DNA of 64,000 bases from UMGS172 sp964424555 (GTDB taxonomy: Bacteria > Bacillota > Clostridia > Oscillospirales > Acutalibacteraceae). A program made the translations under genes and the position numbers. Shown here in pieces: positions 1 to 8,296 of the stretch. The stretch is taken from NCBI GenBank assembly GCA_964424555.1, contig CAYRIX010000004.1, forward strand, positions 8,006-72,005, given 5' to 3'. The notes under the pieces are model-generated. The model was not told the DNA's origin and did no database searches. It saw only the letters and a list, made by a program, of their open reading frames with translations. Position 1 is the stretch's first letter; each line of letters starts with the position of its first letter.

Positions 1-78
1 TATGCAGCACAAAATAACTGCATTAAAATATTTTAAGGGATTTTCACTTTCATGTTATAACAACCTTTAGAATGCAGG

Positions 79-107
79 TTGAAAAGTTATGTAGGATCGT
101 ATATAAT
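79..107 (+). promoter_or_regulatory. SigA-type promoter of the serpin gene
   Basis: TTGAAA at 79-84 and TATAAT at 102-107 are separated by 17 bases, a good vegetative promoter match. Transcription would begin near 114, just upstream of the ribosome binding site for the serpin. The rest of 1-127 shows nothing else recognisable. Confidence 0.65.
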
Positions 108-139
108 CTTCTTAGAAACTGACTTAAATGGAGGCCGCC

Positions 140-1402
140 ATGAAAAAGTGTAATTTTTGCTTGCCGTTTGTTTGCCTGCTTTTGACCGCCGTACTACTGT
201 TTAATTTCAGCGGTTGCGGTACTACGGTTAAGGCCGCCGACCTTATGGAGGGCATTTCTGCCAACGAGGTCGAGGGTAATACACCCGACGAGGCATTTAT
301 AAGCAACCAGATGGAGCTTTATTTAAAGCTTTTCAAGTCATCTGCTTTGACTACTAAAGATAATAACACGCTTATATCGCCCCTATCGATACAGTTGGCA
401 TTGGCCATGACCGCCAACGGTGCTGACGGTAACACCCGTGATGAAATGGCCGCTTTGTTGGGCGGCGACGTAGCGGTCGAGCAGCTGAACAGTTATCTTT
501 ACACCTACGTCAACGGTCTGCCGTCGACCGAAAAGGCCAAAATACAGATAGCCAACTCGATATGGTTCAGGGACGATGAGAACCGATTGACGGTAGAAAA
601 GCAATTTTTACAGACCAATGCTGATTACTACGGTGCCGCCGCTTATAAAGCGCCTTTTGACGATTCCACTCTGAACGACATAAACAATTGGGTGGACGAC
701 AACACCGACGGAATGATCGACAAAATACTCGATGAGATCGACCCTAACGCTGTGATGTATCTCATAAATGCCATCACCTTTGACGCCGAATGGCAGACGG
801 TCTACGCAAAGCAATCGGTATACGACGGTGAGTTTACCAAGATAAACGGTGAGAAACAGACTGTTACCATGATGCACTCGGAGGAAAGCCAATATATCAG
901 CGATGGCAAAGCAACAGGATTTTTGAAGAATTACAAGGGCGGAAAATACAGCTTTGCGGCACTTCTCCCGAATGAAGGTATTGAGCTTTACGACTATATT
1001 TCAGGTATGTCGGCTGACACACTGCAAAGCACACTCAAAAATGTTGAATACGGCGAGGTCATAGCCACGATGCCTAAGTTCAGCTATGAGTACGATCTTA
1101 AAATGAACAGTGTGCTTGCCGAACATGGTATGGTCGATGCCTTCTCCCCAAAGGATGCCGACTTTACGAGGCTCGGCCGTTCATCTGTCGGCAATATCTA
1201 TGTTCACGATGTCATTCATAAGACCTTTATCTCGGTTGATGAGCTTGGCACTAAAGCCGGAGCTGTAACCAAGGTCGAAATGCGTGATGAATGTATGCTC
1301 GAGCCTCGCATGGTTGTGACCCTTGACCGACCGTTTGTTTATATGATAATCGACAATGCCACTAATTTGCCTATCTTTATGGGTGTTGTGACCGAGATTT
1401 AA
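140..1402 (+). CDS. Serpin-family serine protease inhibitor, predicted lipoprotein
   Basis: This 420-residue protein is a serpin, a suicide inhibitor that traps proteases by inserting its reactive loop into a beta-sheet. The N-terminus is a lipoprotein signal peptide with lipobox FSGC and a lipidated Cys26, so the inhibitor should sit outside the membrane. The C-terminal part holds the serpin signature: hinge ELGTKAGAVT, then RPFVYMIIDNATNLPIFMGVV. The small residues of the hinge suggest true inhibition. Aligned to antitrypsin, P1 falls near the Glu-Cys of RDECML, though I cannot fix the cleavage site. The start at 140 is preferred to the ATG at 128 because GGAG (131-134) lies just before 140. 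It stands alone between its own promoter and a terminator. Serpins are uncommon in bacteria but known in gut Clostridia and bifidobacteria. Confidence 0.93.
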   Translation: MKKCNFCLPFVCLLLTAVLLFNFSGCGTTVKAADLMEGISANEVEGNTPDEAFISNQMELYLKLFKSSALTTKDNNTLISPLSIQLALAMTANGADGNTRDEMAALLGGDVAVEQLNSYLYTYVNGLPSTEKAKIQIANSIWFRDDENRLTVEKQFLQTNADYYGAAAYKAPFDDSTLNDINNWVDDNTDGMIDKILDEIDPNAVMYLINAITFDAEWQTVYAKQSVYDGEFTKINGEKQTVTMMHSEESQYISDGKATGFLKNYKGGKYSFAALLPNEGIELYDYISGMSADTLQSTLKNVEYGEVIATMPKFSYEYDLKMNSVLAEHGMVDAFSPKDADFTRLGRSSVGNIYVHDVIHKTFISVDELGTKAGAVTKVEMRDECMLEPRMVVTLDRPFVYMIIDNATNLPIFMGVVTEI

Positions 1403-1417
1403 TCCGATATCCTATTC

Positions 1418-1450
1418 AAAGAACCGCTGAAAACAGCGGTTCTTTGCGTT
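1418..1450 (+). terminator. Rho-independent terminator after the serpin gene
   Basis: A 12-bp perfect stem (1418-1429 with 1434-1445) with an AAAA loop is followed by a T-rich but interrupted tail. It sits 15 bases after the serpin stop codon. Confidence 0.8.
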
Positions 1451-1540
1451 TTACAGGGCATTTCTACTATTGGGAGAGTTTCAAAAAGCAACCTCTACCG
1501 CCCGAGTTCAACTGCGATACTCACCACATCTCTCGGTAGG

Positions 1541-1569
1541 TTGAGTTGTCGACATCCTCAAAATATAAT
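1541..1569 (+). promoter_or_regulatory. Promoter of the DegV gene
   Basis: TTGAGT at 1541-1546 and TATAAT at 1564-1569 are spaced by 17 bases, 33 bases before the DegV start codon. Confidence 0.6.
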
Positions 1570-1601
1570 GTTTCTATCCCCCTTAAAGAAAGGAACATTA
1601 T

Positions 1602-2444
1602 ATGAATATTGACGAAGTAAAGATAGTGGCCGATTCGTCGGCCGACATAACGAGCCTTGATGACATTCCGTTCAGTCAAGCATCCATGAAAATAATCACC
1701 GCCGAAAGAGAATTTGTAGATGATGAAAGCTTAGATATCGGCGAGATGGTTGAAATGCTACGTGTCTATAAAGGAAGGTCTTCATCCTCTTGCCCTAATA
1801 CCTCAGATTGGATCAATGCCTTCGGTGATGCAAAATATGTCTTCTGTGTGCCTATTACTGCAACTCTTTCGGGAAGCTACAACTCGGCAGTAATGGCCAA
1901 AACAGAATATGAGGAGCTGTATCCTGACCGTCATGTATTTGTTTTGAACACCCTGACCGCAGGCCCTGAGATGACCCTTATGGCACTCAAGCTACGGGAA
2001 CTGATACTTGAAGGGCTCAGCTTTGAAGAGGTCTGCGGCGAAATCGACCGATATATGCAAAATACCGGACTTTTATTTATGCTGGCAAGCCTTAAAAACT
2101 TTGCCAACAATGGCCGAGTCAGCCCGCTTGTTGCCAAGGCCGTCGGTCTGCTTGGAATAAGATTGGTTGGCAAGGCAAGTGACAAGGGTGATCTTCAGCC
2201 TTTGGACAAATGCCGTGGTGAACAGAAGGCTTTAAAGACCATTATTGCCCATTTAAAGGCTTCGGGACTTAGAGCAGGCAAGGTGCTGATAGGTCATTGC
2301 TTTAACGAGGCGGCTGCAACCGAGCTAAAGAGCCTGATATCAAAGGAATTTACCTCTGCTACGGTACATATCAGGAAGCTACACGGACTTTGCAGCTTTT
2401 ACGCTGAAAAAGGCGGCCTTTTGGTTGGCTTTGAAAAGATGTAA
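1602..2444 (+). CDS. DegV family protein (fatty-acid-binding, FakB-like)
   Basis: The 280-residue product has the DegV layout: an opening VADSSADI motif, a TATLSGSYNSA segment and a LKNFANNGRVSPLVAKAVGLLGIRL segment typical of the lipid-binding fold. DegV proteins of the FakB group hold a fatty acid so that FakA kinase can phosphorylate it for phospholipid synthesis. No fakA is visible in this window, so the FakB role is inference. The ATG at 1602 follows AAAGGAAC at a suitable distance. The gene has its own promoter and a shared terminator, so it appears monocistronic. Confidence 0.9.
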   Translation: MNIDEVKIVADSSADITSLDDIPFSQASMKIITAEREFVDDESLDIGEMVEMLRVYKGRSSSSCPNTSDWINAFGDAKYVFCVPITATLSGSYNSAVMAKTEYEELYPDRHVFVLNTLTAGPEMTLMALKLRELILEGLSFEEVCGEIDRYMQNTGLLFMLASLKNFANNGRVSPLVAKAVGLLGIRLVGKASDKGDLQPLDKCRGEQKALKTIIAHLKASGLRAGKVLIGHCFNEAAATELKSLISKEFTSATVHIRKLHGLCSFYAEKGGLLVGFEKM

Positions 2445-2460
2445 TGTGTAATTAATAAAT

Positions 2461-2498
2461 AAAAAGATTCTTCGGGACGGTTTCCGAAGAATCTTTTT
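2461..2498. terminator. Bidirectional terminator between DegV and GH16 genes
   Basis: A perfect 15-bp stem (2461-2475 with 2484-2498) carries A-tracts on one side and T-tracts on the other. It serves DegV on the plus strand and the convergent GH16 gene on the minus strand. Confidence 0.85.
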
Positions 2499-2534
2499 AT
2501 TTATTCTCTATGATAATGATATGTTTTAGCGGTT

Positions 2535-3755
2535 TCAGTTTTCCTCAATAAACTCAATGACCTGCCGACCGTCCTTGATCTGATACAGGTAGCACCAGTC
2601 AACATAGAGTGAGCTGTTGTTTTTCCATTGCTCCTCGGTGTTGTTGAGTGGATCTTTGACATTTTTGAAGCCGACCGCCTCGGATATAACGATCCATACC
2701 TTTTTGCCGAAGCATTCGAAATCGGTTTCCTTATCACCCATGGTATACTTGAAATACGGTACACCGTCGCAGGTAAACCAAGCAATATCATGTGTCCACA
2801 AAACACCGAAGGTGTGGAAATCCTCGCTAAAGCGCTTATCGTCGGGGCACCAATGAAGCCTTTCATAATAATCCTGACGGCTAAGCTGGGTGTGGGTGAT
2901 GCCATACTGCTCGGCTTCCTCTCCGGGCCAAGTGTGGAGGTTGGCATTGACGCCTGCTCCGTTACCAAAGCATTCGTTGACATCTATCTCGGGGCGGACC
3001 CTGCCGCTTCGGTCGTTGCAGCGAAGCCAAAGTGCCGACCAGAAGCCGTCTCCGTCGGGGAGCTTGGCGCTGATCTCAACAAAACCGTAGGTGAATTTCA
3101 TCTTGCCGTTGGACTCCAAAAATCCACCGTAGAAAATATTGTTTTCCTTGTCATACCACGGATGAATCTGGAAACAACTGTCCTTAACATATACACGTTT
3201 TGGGTCAAGTGAGCGGTCGCAACGGGAATCGTGATGACCTGCGGTACTCCATGAGGAATGTCCGTCTCCGCCTCTGAGGTTCCACTTTCTTGTGTCAAGA
3301 CCGTTAGGGCTTACATGCTCACCCTCGATATCGTCAAAATTGTCGAAGAAAACAGGCTTATAATAAGTCTCGTCATCATAATTCTTTGAGGTTTCGGCAT
3401 AAGAGCCCACAAAACTATCGGCATCAGTGACGCTTTGCTTTCCCTTCAAAAGCCTTCTGAACTCGCATACCGCCATTGTGACGGCAGGTGAGCTTCCGCC
3501 GTTGAGATAAACCGTTTTGTCCTCAATCCGGACCTCGAAGACGTCTCGGTCGGCTATTTTTCTAACGCCGTTACGCTCACAGTCGCCCACAATAATCTCA
3601 TACTCACGGGGCTTATTAACCGTGTCCTCCAAAATCCTCATTCCGCATCTTTTGGCCAATGTCTCGACCTCGCTAAAGGTCATAAAAGACATGTTGAAAT
3701 GCTTTCTTACTATTCCGAACTGAGTTATATTAACATCATTTATAAAAAGCGGCAT
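2535..3755 (-). CDS. GH16 glycoside hydrolase without signal peptide
   Basis: This 406-residue protein has one N-terminal alpha/beta module (about residues 5-110) followed by a GH16 concanavalin-like domain. The catalytic motif EIDVNE gives nucleophile Glu256, Asp258 and acid/base Glu261; the ExDxxE spacing is the beta-bulge form seen in laminarinase-like GH16 enzymes, so a beta-glucan substrate is likely but unproven. It is a paralogue of the lipoprotein gene just upstream. The start at 3755 is chosen because AGGAGGAAAGGC precedes it; reading further upstream only enters the neighbouring gene. No signal peptide is visible, which is odd for a polysaccharidase whose partner is exported. The 19-base gap to the upstream gene implies one operon. 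Confidence 0.9.
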   Translation of the reverse strand: MPLFINDVNITQFGIVRKHFNMSFMTFSEVETLAKRCGMRILEDTVNKPREYEIIVGDCERNGVRKIADRDVFEVRIEDKTVYLNGGSSPAVTMAVCEFRRLLKGKQSVTDADSFVGSYAETSKNYDDETYYKPVFFDNFDDIEGEHVSPNGLDTRKWNLRGGDGHSSWSTAGHHDSRCDRSLDPKRVYVKDSCFQIHPWYDKENNIFYGGFLESNGKMKFTYGFVEISAKLPDGDGFWSALWLRCNDRSGRVRPEIDVNECFGNGAGVNANLHTWPGEEAEQYGITHTQLSRQDYYERLHWCPDDKRFSEDFHTFGVLWTHDIAWFTCDGVPYFKYTMGDKETDFECFGKKVWIVISEAVGFKNVKDPLNNTEEQWKNNSSLYVDWCYLYQIKDGRQVIEFIEEN

Positions 3756-3774
3756 GCCTTTCCTCCTAAAAGTA

Positions 3775-5541
3775 TTACCACGTGGTGTCGTTGAACGACA
3801 TTGTCTGACGGCCGTCATCGATCTGATAGACATAAACCCAATCCACATAGTATCTTCCCGTAGTGTTCCAGATCTCCTCGCTTAAGGTAGATGGATCGCC
3901 GCTGTTGGTTTCAAAACCGACAGCCATCGAGATACAGATCTTCATCAGCTTGCCGAAGCACCACGCATCGGTCTCTTTGTCACCCATATTGTACTTAAAG
4001 TAGGGTACACCGTCACAGGTGGCATAAACGACCTCGGGAGTCCACAGCATTCCATAGGTGTGGAAATCATCGTTGAACTTCTTATCGTCGGGGCATACCT
4101 TCTTCTTGTCGGGGTACTTGCCTCCGTCAAGTGAGGTATGGGTAACACCGTATGCCTCAGCCTCTCTGCCGGGCCAGGTGTGCATATTAAAGGCAAAGCT
4201 CTTGGAGTTGCCGAAGCACTCGGCAATGTCTATCTCGGGACGGGATGAGCCTGAATAGTCATCACAGCGCAACCATATCGCCGTCCAGAATCCTGCACCG
4301 TCGGGTATCTTGGCGCTGTACTCGATATAGCCGTAGGTAAAACGCATCAGATTGCTTGTTTCAAGGAAGCCGCCGTAGAACTCCATCTTGTCATGGTCGG
4401 CATACGGATAGATGTGGAACATACCGTCGGCAACAAAAATGTACTCGGGGTCGGTGGCTCTTTTGGCCGTGTAGCCGCTGTGGCCGGCAGAGGTGCTGGT
4501 GGTCAGCTTCCACTTGGTGGTGTCAAGGCCGTTTGCGTTGACGTGGTGCCCCGTAATATCGTCAAAATCATCCCAGAACTTCGGGGTGTAGTAGGTTTTG
4601 GTGTCATAGGTCGAAACGGTCTGCGAATACGAACCCTCAAAGCAGTCGGCATCGGTCAAAGCGGTCGAAGCTTCAACTTTTTTGAGAAGCTCGGAAACAG
4701 CAATGGTAGTAGCCTGATGCGAGCCGCCGTTTATGTATATCTTCTTGCCCGAAACTGTAACCTTATACTCATCACGGGTGTCAATCTTGGTCACGTTGGG
4801 ACGTGCACAGTCGCCGATGATGATCTCATACTCGGTCTCCTCGGTCACGGTGTCGTCATTGATGGCCATTTTGTAGCCGGTTTTCTGATAAACCGTCTCA
4901 ACCAGTTTCTCAACCTCGGCATAGGTCATATAAGACGAGTTGTAATGCGGACGGACAATGCTGAAGCTGCCGATATTGGCACCGTTTACGGTGATATCAG
5001 CAAATTGGCCCTCGGGGGTATAGGTATACTTAATACCTGCCGTTTGCGGCGCTGACAGGTATGTTTTGGCAAAGTAATCGGCCGCATTGGTAAATGCCTC
5101 ATCCGAGTTACCGTAGATAACTATCTTCTTACCGATGGTACAGATGATATAGTCGTCATATCGGCCGCCAAGATTTTCTGCAAGCCATGCCTTGGCCTGA
5201 GCCGTTTCGGGACGGTTGGTGTTGCCGAGAAGTATCTCATAAGCATCGGTGCCGTCGTTGGTATCGTCCATGTTTTTGATGTTAACGCCGTGAGCATCAC
5301 GATACTGCTTGAACAAAAACGTTGCCGCCGCAGTTTCTTCATCGGTGCCGTTTTCAGGACGGATGATGCGGTAGATCGCTTCGCCATCTTTCGTAACATA
5401 ATTAACCGCTTCGGTCGAGAATATGTCTTCCGATGCGCCCGCACCGTTTCCTGATGCGTCTGAGCCGTCTGCATCACTGCCACAGCCTACGAACATTAAA
5501 AGGACCAAAGCAATACAAAGGAAAATAGAAAACCTTTTCAA
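3775..5541 (-). CDS. GH16 glycoside hydrolase, lipoprotein
   Basis: The 588-residue product begins with a lipoprotein signal peptide ending MFVGC and a Ser/Gly/Asp-rich linker. Two related alpha/beta modules follow (about residues 40-160 and 175-285; compare YEILLGNTNRPE with YEIIIGDCARPN), then a GH16 catalytic domain with EIDIAE (Glu436, Asp438, Glu441). It should hydrolyse an extracellular beta-glucan-type polysaccharide at the cell surface. The likely start is the TTG at 5541, which follows AAAGGAG at proper spacing; the TTG at 5559 lies upstream of that ribosome binding site. It is the first gene of the GH16 pair and is divergent from an AraC regulator, its probable activator. Confidence 0.92.
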   Translation of the reverse strand: MKRFSIFLCIALVLLMFVGCGSDADGSDASGNGAGASEDIFSTEAVNYVTKDGEAIYRIIRPENGTDEETAAATFLFKQYRDAHGVNIKNMDDTNDGTDAYEILLGNTNRPETAQAKAWLAENLGGRYDDYIICTIGKKIVIYGNSDEAFTNAADYFAKTYLSAPQTAGIKYTYTPEGQFADITVNGANIGSFSIVRPHYNSSYMTYAEVEKLVETVYQKTGYKMAINDDTVTEETEYEIIIGDCARPNVTKIDTRDEYKVTVSGKKIYINGGSHQATTIAVSELLKKVEASTALTDADCFEGSYSQTVSTYDTKTYYTPKFWDDFDDITGHHVNANGLDTTKWKLTTSTSAGHSGYTAKRATDPEYIFVADGMFHIYPYADHDKMEFYGGFLETSNLMRFTYGYIEYSAKIPDGAGFWTAIWLRCDDYSGSSRPEIDIAECFGNSKSFAFNMHTWPGREAEAYGVTHTSLDGGKYPDKKKVCPDDKKFNDDFHTYGMLWTPEVVYATCDGVPYFKYNMGDKETDAWCFGKLMKICISMAVGFETNSGDPSTLSEEIWNTTGRYYVDWVYVYQIDDGRQTMSFNDTTW

Positions 5542-5690
5542 ATTGAAAACTCCTTTCAAGGCGTTTTATTACTTATATTTCAATTATATCAGCCTGCCAA
5601 GGGCCTGTAAATGCACAGAGCCGCAAATTTTTGCACTGTATTGTCCTAAACACGGCTTGTTGGATTATTTTACCTTATTTTTGCACTCTC

Positions 5691-5719
5691 TTGACTTGAC
5701 AGTGTGTTGAATGTATAAT
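5691..5719 (+). promoter_or_regulatory. Promoter of the AraC gene
   Basis: TTGACT at 5691-5696 and TATAAT at 5714-5719 are spaced by 17 bases. Transcription would start near 5726, which excludes the upstream ATG at 5718 and supports 5742 as the start codon. Confidence 0.75.
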
Positions 5720-5741
5720 GTATATGCAGTGGGGTGAATCT

Positions 5742-6596
5742 ATGTTTTTTGATATTAATACACCTATAACCGTTACCGATTTCGGACGCATTGAGCAATC
5801 AGGCGGATATTGGCACGCAGATTGGCAACGTAGCTTATACATGCTGTTCTATCTGTCAGGCGGTGACCTTACAATGGATGTGGCAGGCAAGGAAACTAAG
5901 CTTAATGAAGGCGATTCGCTTATTGTACCGCCCTGTACTCGCTACCGACCGCTTGAGTCAAGCGGATGTCAATACTATTATTTTTATTTTTCGGCCCAAG
6001 AGTCAGAAGAATACCGAAGCAAGTTTTCGATAAGGAACTCTTATTGCCGAAGTATTCCCAACTTTGCTTACAGGTTCAATTATTCCGAACGCACCGTCAT
6101 TTCGGTAGATACCGTAACAAGGCACACCGAAAACAGCCGTATCGGCAAGATAATCAACCGCTGTGCCGAGCTTGATTTGTGGCAACGACCCGATGAAAAA
6201 ATGCTGTTGGATATCTATCTTAAAGAGTACCTTATACAGCTTAGCCTTATGCAACAGGCCTCGGCAAACGTTGATCAAGCCTTTACCAGAATGACGACTT
6301 TCATCCACACCCGTTATAAAGATGATATCGGTCTTAGCGATGTGGCTCAGAAGGTACATCTTTCTCCGTCCTATGCCGCAAAGCTGTTTAAACGAAACGC
6401 AGGTATCCGTTGCTGTGACTACATTAATAACGTACGGCTTGCGACTGCGTGCGGTATGCTCATAAATACAAGCATGCGAATATCCGATATTGCCGAGGAT
6501 GTGGGCTACAAAAGTCAATACTATTTTGCACGGCAATTCAAAAAGGTCTACGGCATTACCGCTACCCAGTACCGAAAAAAAGGAGTCGAGCAATAA
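5742..6596 (+). CDS. AraC family transcriptional regulator
   Basis: This 284-residue regulator has an N-terminal cupin-like ligand-sensing domain (about residues 1-150) and a C-terminal double helix-turn-helix (about residues 185-280). The C-terminal signature is recognisable: IGLSDVAQKVHLSPSYAAKL in the first HTH and RISDIAEDVGYKSQYYFARQ in the second. The gene is divergent from the GH16 pair across about 200 bases, so it probably controls their expression in response to a sugar. The ATG at 5742 follows GGGGTGA and lies downstream of the mapped promoter. Confidence 0.92.
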   Translation: MFFDINTPITVTDFGRIEQSGGYWHADWQRSLYMLFYLSGGDLTMDVAGKETKLNEGDSLIVPPCTRYRPLESSGCQYYYFYFSAQESEEYRSKFSIRNSYCRSIPNFAYRFNYSERTVISVDTVTRHTENSRIGKIINRCAELDLWQRPDEKMLLDIYLKEYLIQLSLMQQASANVDQAFTRMTTFIHTRYKDDIGLSDVAQKVHLSPSYAAKLFKRNAGIRCCDYINNVRLATACGMLINTSMRISDIAEDVGYKSQYYFARQFKKVYGITATQYRKKGVEQ

Positions 6597-6632
6597 AAGA
6601 GCTTTCCTGAAACTCAGGAAAGCTCTTTTATT
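6595..6632. terminator. Bidirectional terminator overlapping the AraC stop codon
   Basis: A 16-bp perfect stem (6595-6610 with 6614-6629) starts within the AraC stop codon and is followed by T-rich sequence. It also lies downstream of the convergent flippase gene. Confidence 0.85.
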
Positions 6633-6689
6633 GTTTGTTTTATTTTGTTTTTTAGTGTAAATGAGTGTGCTTGTGCAATTTTTCTATCA

Positions 6690-8183
6690 CTACCTTACCT
6701 TTTCTTCTCGGCTTAGGCGCTTATGTATAACATAAAACAATATAGGCACGGCAACCTGCACACCGAGAGATGCAACAAGTCTAACCGTTGTATTATGTAA
6801 ACCAAACGAGAGGCCTCTGCCTAAAACACCGCCGCATACGCCTACAGCTAACGGCAGCAATACCCAGCGACCTATTTCAAGCCTTATATCGGCCGCTTTC
6901 AAAAGACAGCGTATACTCAGCCCCGAGGTCAGACAATTACTGATTATCATTATTCCAAGGTATCCCTTTATACCTGTTATCGGTAAAATAAACAACACCG
7001 CCGGTATTCTACAAACCGAATCTAATAAATTGAATTTTAATAGATTGGTCTGGCAATCTAGACCCTTCAAAAGCCCTGCGCAAACACTTTCAAGGTACAT
7101 GAACGGAACTATCGGCGAAAGCACCAATATCATCTGCCCTACATCTCGGTCTTTATACACCACCCAGCCTATATCATCCGCATTAAACATAAAGCAACAG
7201 GCTACGAGTGTCGACAACACAAGTGTTGTAGCGACCGATTTCGACACGGTATTCCTCACCTTGACAGCATCTCCCATGGCCGAGGCTGAGGATACCTCGG
7301 GCATAAGCATAGTCGACAGCGATACCAAAAATGAAGCAGGGAAAAACAGTATAGGCAGGGTCATACCTCTGATCGCACCGAAAAGCTCAAGCCCTCTGCC
7401 CTTTGACCCGTGAAATGCCGTCAGCTTTAACGGTACAAGCAGATTCTCTGATGTATGCAGTAGCGAAGACAAATAGCTCGACCCCGTTATAGGCAGTGCT
7501 ATACGCATAATCTCCTTGAAAAATCGTGCTTTTTCAACTCCCGACGACAGCTTTCGCACATCACGGCGATACAGTATCCAATTTGCAAAAAACGATACCG
7601 CCTCGGCCACCGAGTCACCTAATAGCACCGCTGCTGCCGTATATGTAAGTCCTTTATGTGCCGTCATTGATATACAAGCCATTACCACGGCTATTCTGAC
7701 GGCTTGCTCAAACACCTGCACCAATGACGGTTGAACGGTTTTTCGCCGTGCGATAAAGTATCCCCGATAGCATGAGGACAGGCCCATGAACGGTAGTGAA
7801 ATGCTTAATATTTTTAATGCAGGTATCGCCCTCGAATCCTTTAAAAGGCCCACGGCTATAGGTCGGGCACCCAAGTAAACAGCTGCGACCGACAGCATTG
7901 CCGCAACAAGCGTTACGGCGGTAGCGACACGCATTATCCGTTTAACGGCGGCCTCACCCTTATGCTCATTGTCGGCCACCAAACGTGTTACCGCTGTCGA
8001 AACACCCGACGTGGCAAAGGTAGCCGCAAAAGTATATACTGAGAATATAAGTTGGTAAAGCCCCATGCCCTCAGAGCCGATTTTCTCAGACAACCAGACC
8101 CTGAAAAAAATTCCTATGGACCTCAGCACGAGCGATGTCGCCACCAGCACGACCGTATTTTTTACAAAAACACTTATCTTCAT
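6690..8183 (-). CDS. SpoVB/MurJ-like lipid flippase of the MOP superfamily
   Basis: This 497-residue integral membrane protein has about 12-14 hydrophobic segments and the N-terminal pattern of the SpoVB group, including RVWLSEKIGSEGMGLYQLIF and SGVSTAVTRLVADN. Members move lipid-linked cell wall or polysaccharide precursors across the cytoplasmic membrane; SpoVB acts in spore cortex synthesis in Bacillus. The neighbouring divergent spoVAF-spoVAE genes support a sporulation role, but a vegetative MurJ-like role cannot be excluded. The ATG at 8183 begins a typical basic-then-hydrophobic N-terminus. I could not assign its promoter in the 113-base divergent gap. Confidence 0.85.
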   Translation of the reverse strand: MKISVFVKNTVVLVATSLVLRSIGIFFRVWLSEKIGSEGMGLYQLIFSVYTFAATFATSGVSTAVTRLVADNEHKGEAAVKRIMRVATAVTLVAAMLSVAAVYLGARPIAVGLLKDSRAIPALKILSISLPFMGLSSCYRGYFIARRKTVQPSLVQVFEQAVRIAVVMACISMTAHKGLTYTAAAVLLGDSVAEAVSFFANWILYRRDVRKLSSGVEKARFFKEIMRIALPITGSSYLSSLLHTSENLLVPLKLTAFHGSKGRGLELFGAIRGMTLPILFFPASFLVSLSTMLMPEVSSASAMGDAVKVRNTVSKSVATTLVLSTLVACCFMFNADDIGWVVYKDRDVGQMILVLSPIVPFMYLESVCAGLLKGLDCQTNLLKFNLLDSVCRIPAVLFILPITGIKGYLGIMIISNCLTSGLSIRCLLKAADIRLEIGRWVLLPLAVGVCGGVLGRGLSFGLHNTTVRLVASLGVQVAVPILFYVIHKRLSREEKVR

Positions 8184-8296
8184 AAAATCAATCCTTTATT
8201 GATTTTATGCAGATGACGGGACAAATATAATGCTTACGGAATAATTGTAAGACATTGGGTAAAACTGAGATTAAACCTTTTTGAAAGGAGCTTATA

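Noticed and set aside
3756..3848. Extended N-terminus of the second GH16 protein
   Set aside because: It would overlap the end of the upstream GH16 gene in another frame and adds no signal peptide; the start at 3755 has an excellent ribosome binding site.
8184..8296. SigG promoter for spoVAF
   Set aside because: No pair of SigG-like elements at the right spacing could be recognised with confidence; only loose AT-rich matches are present.
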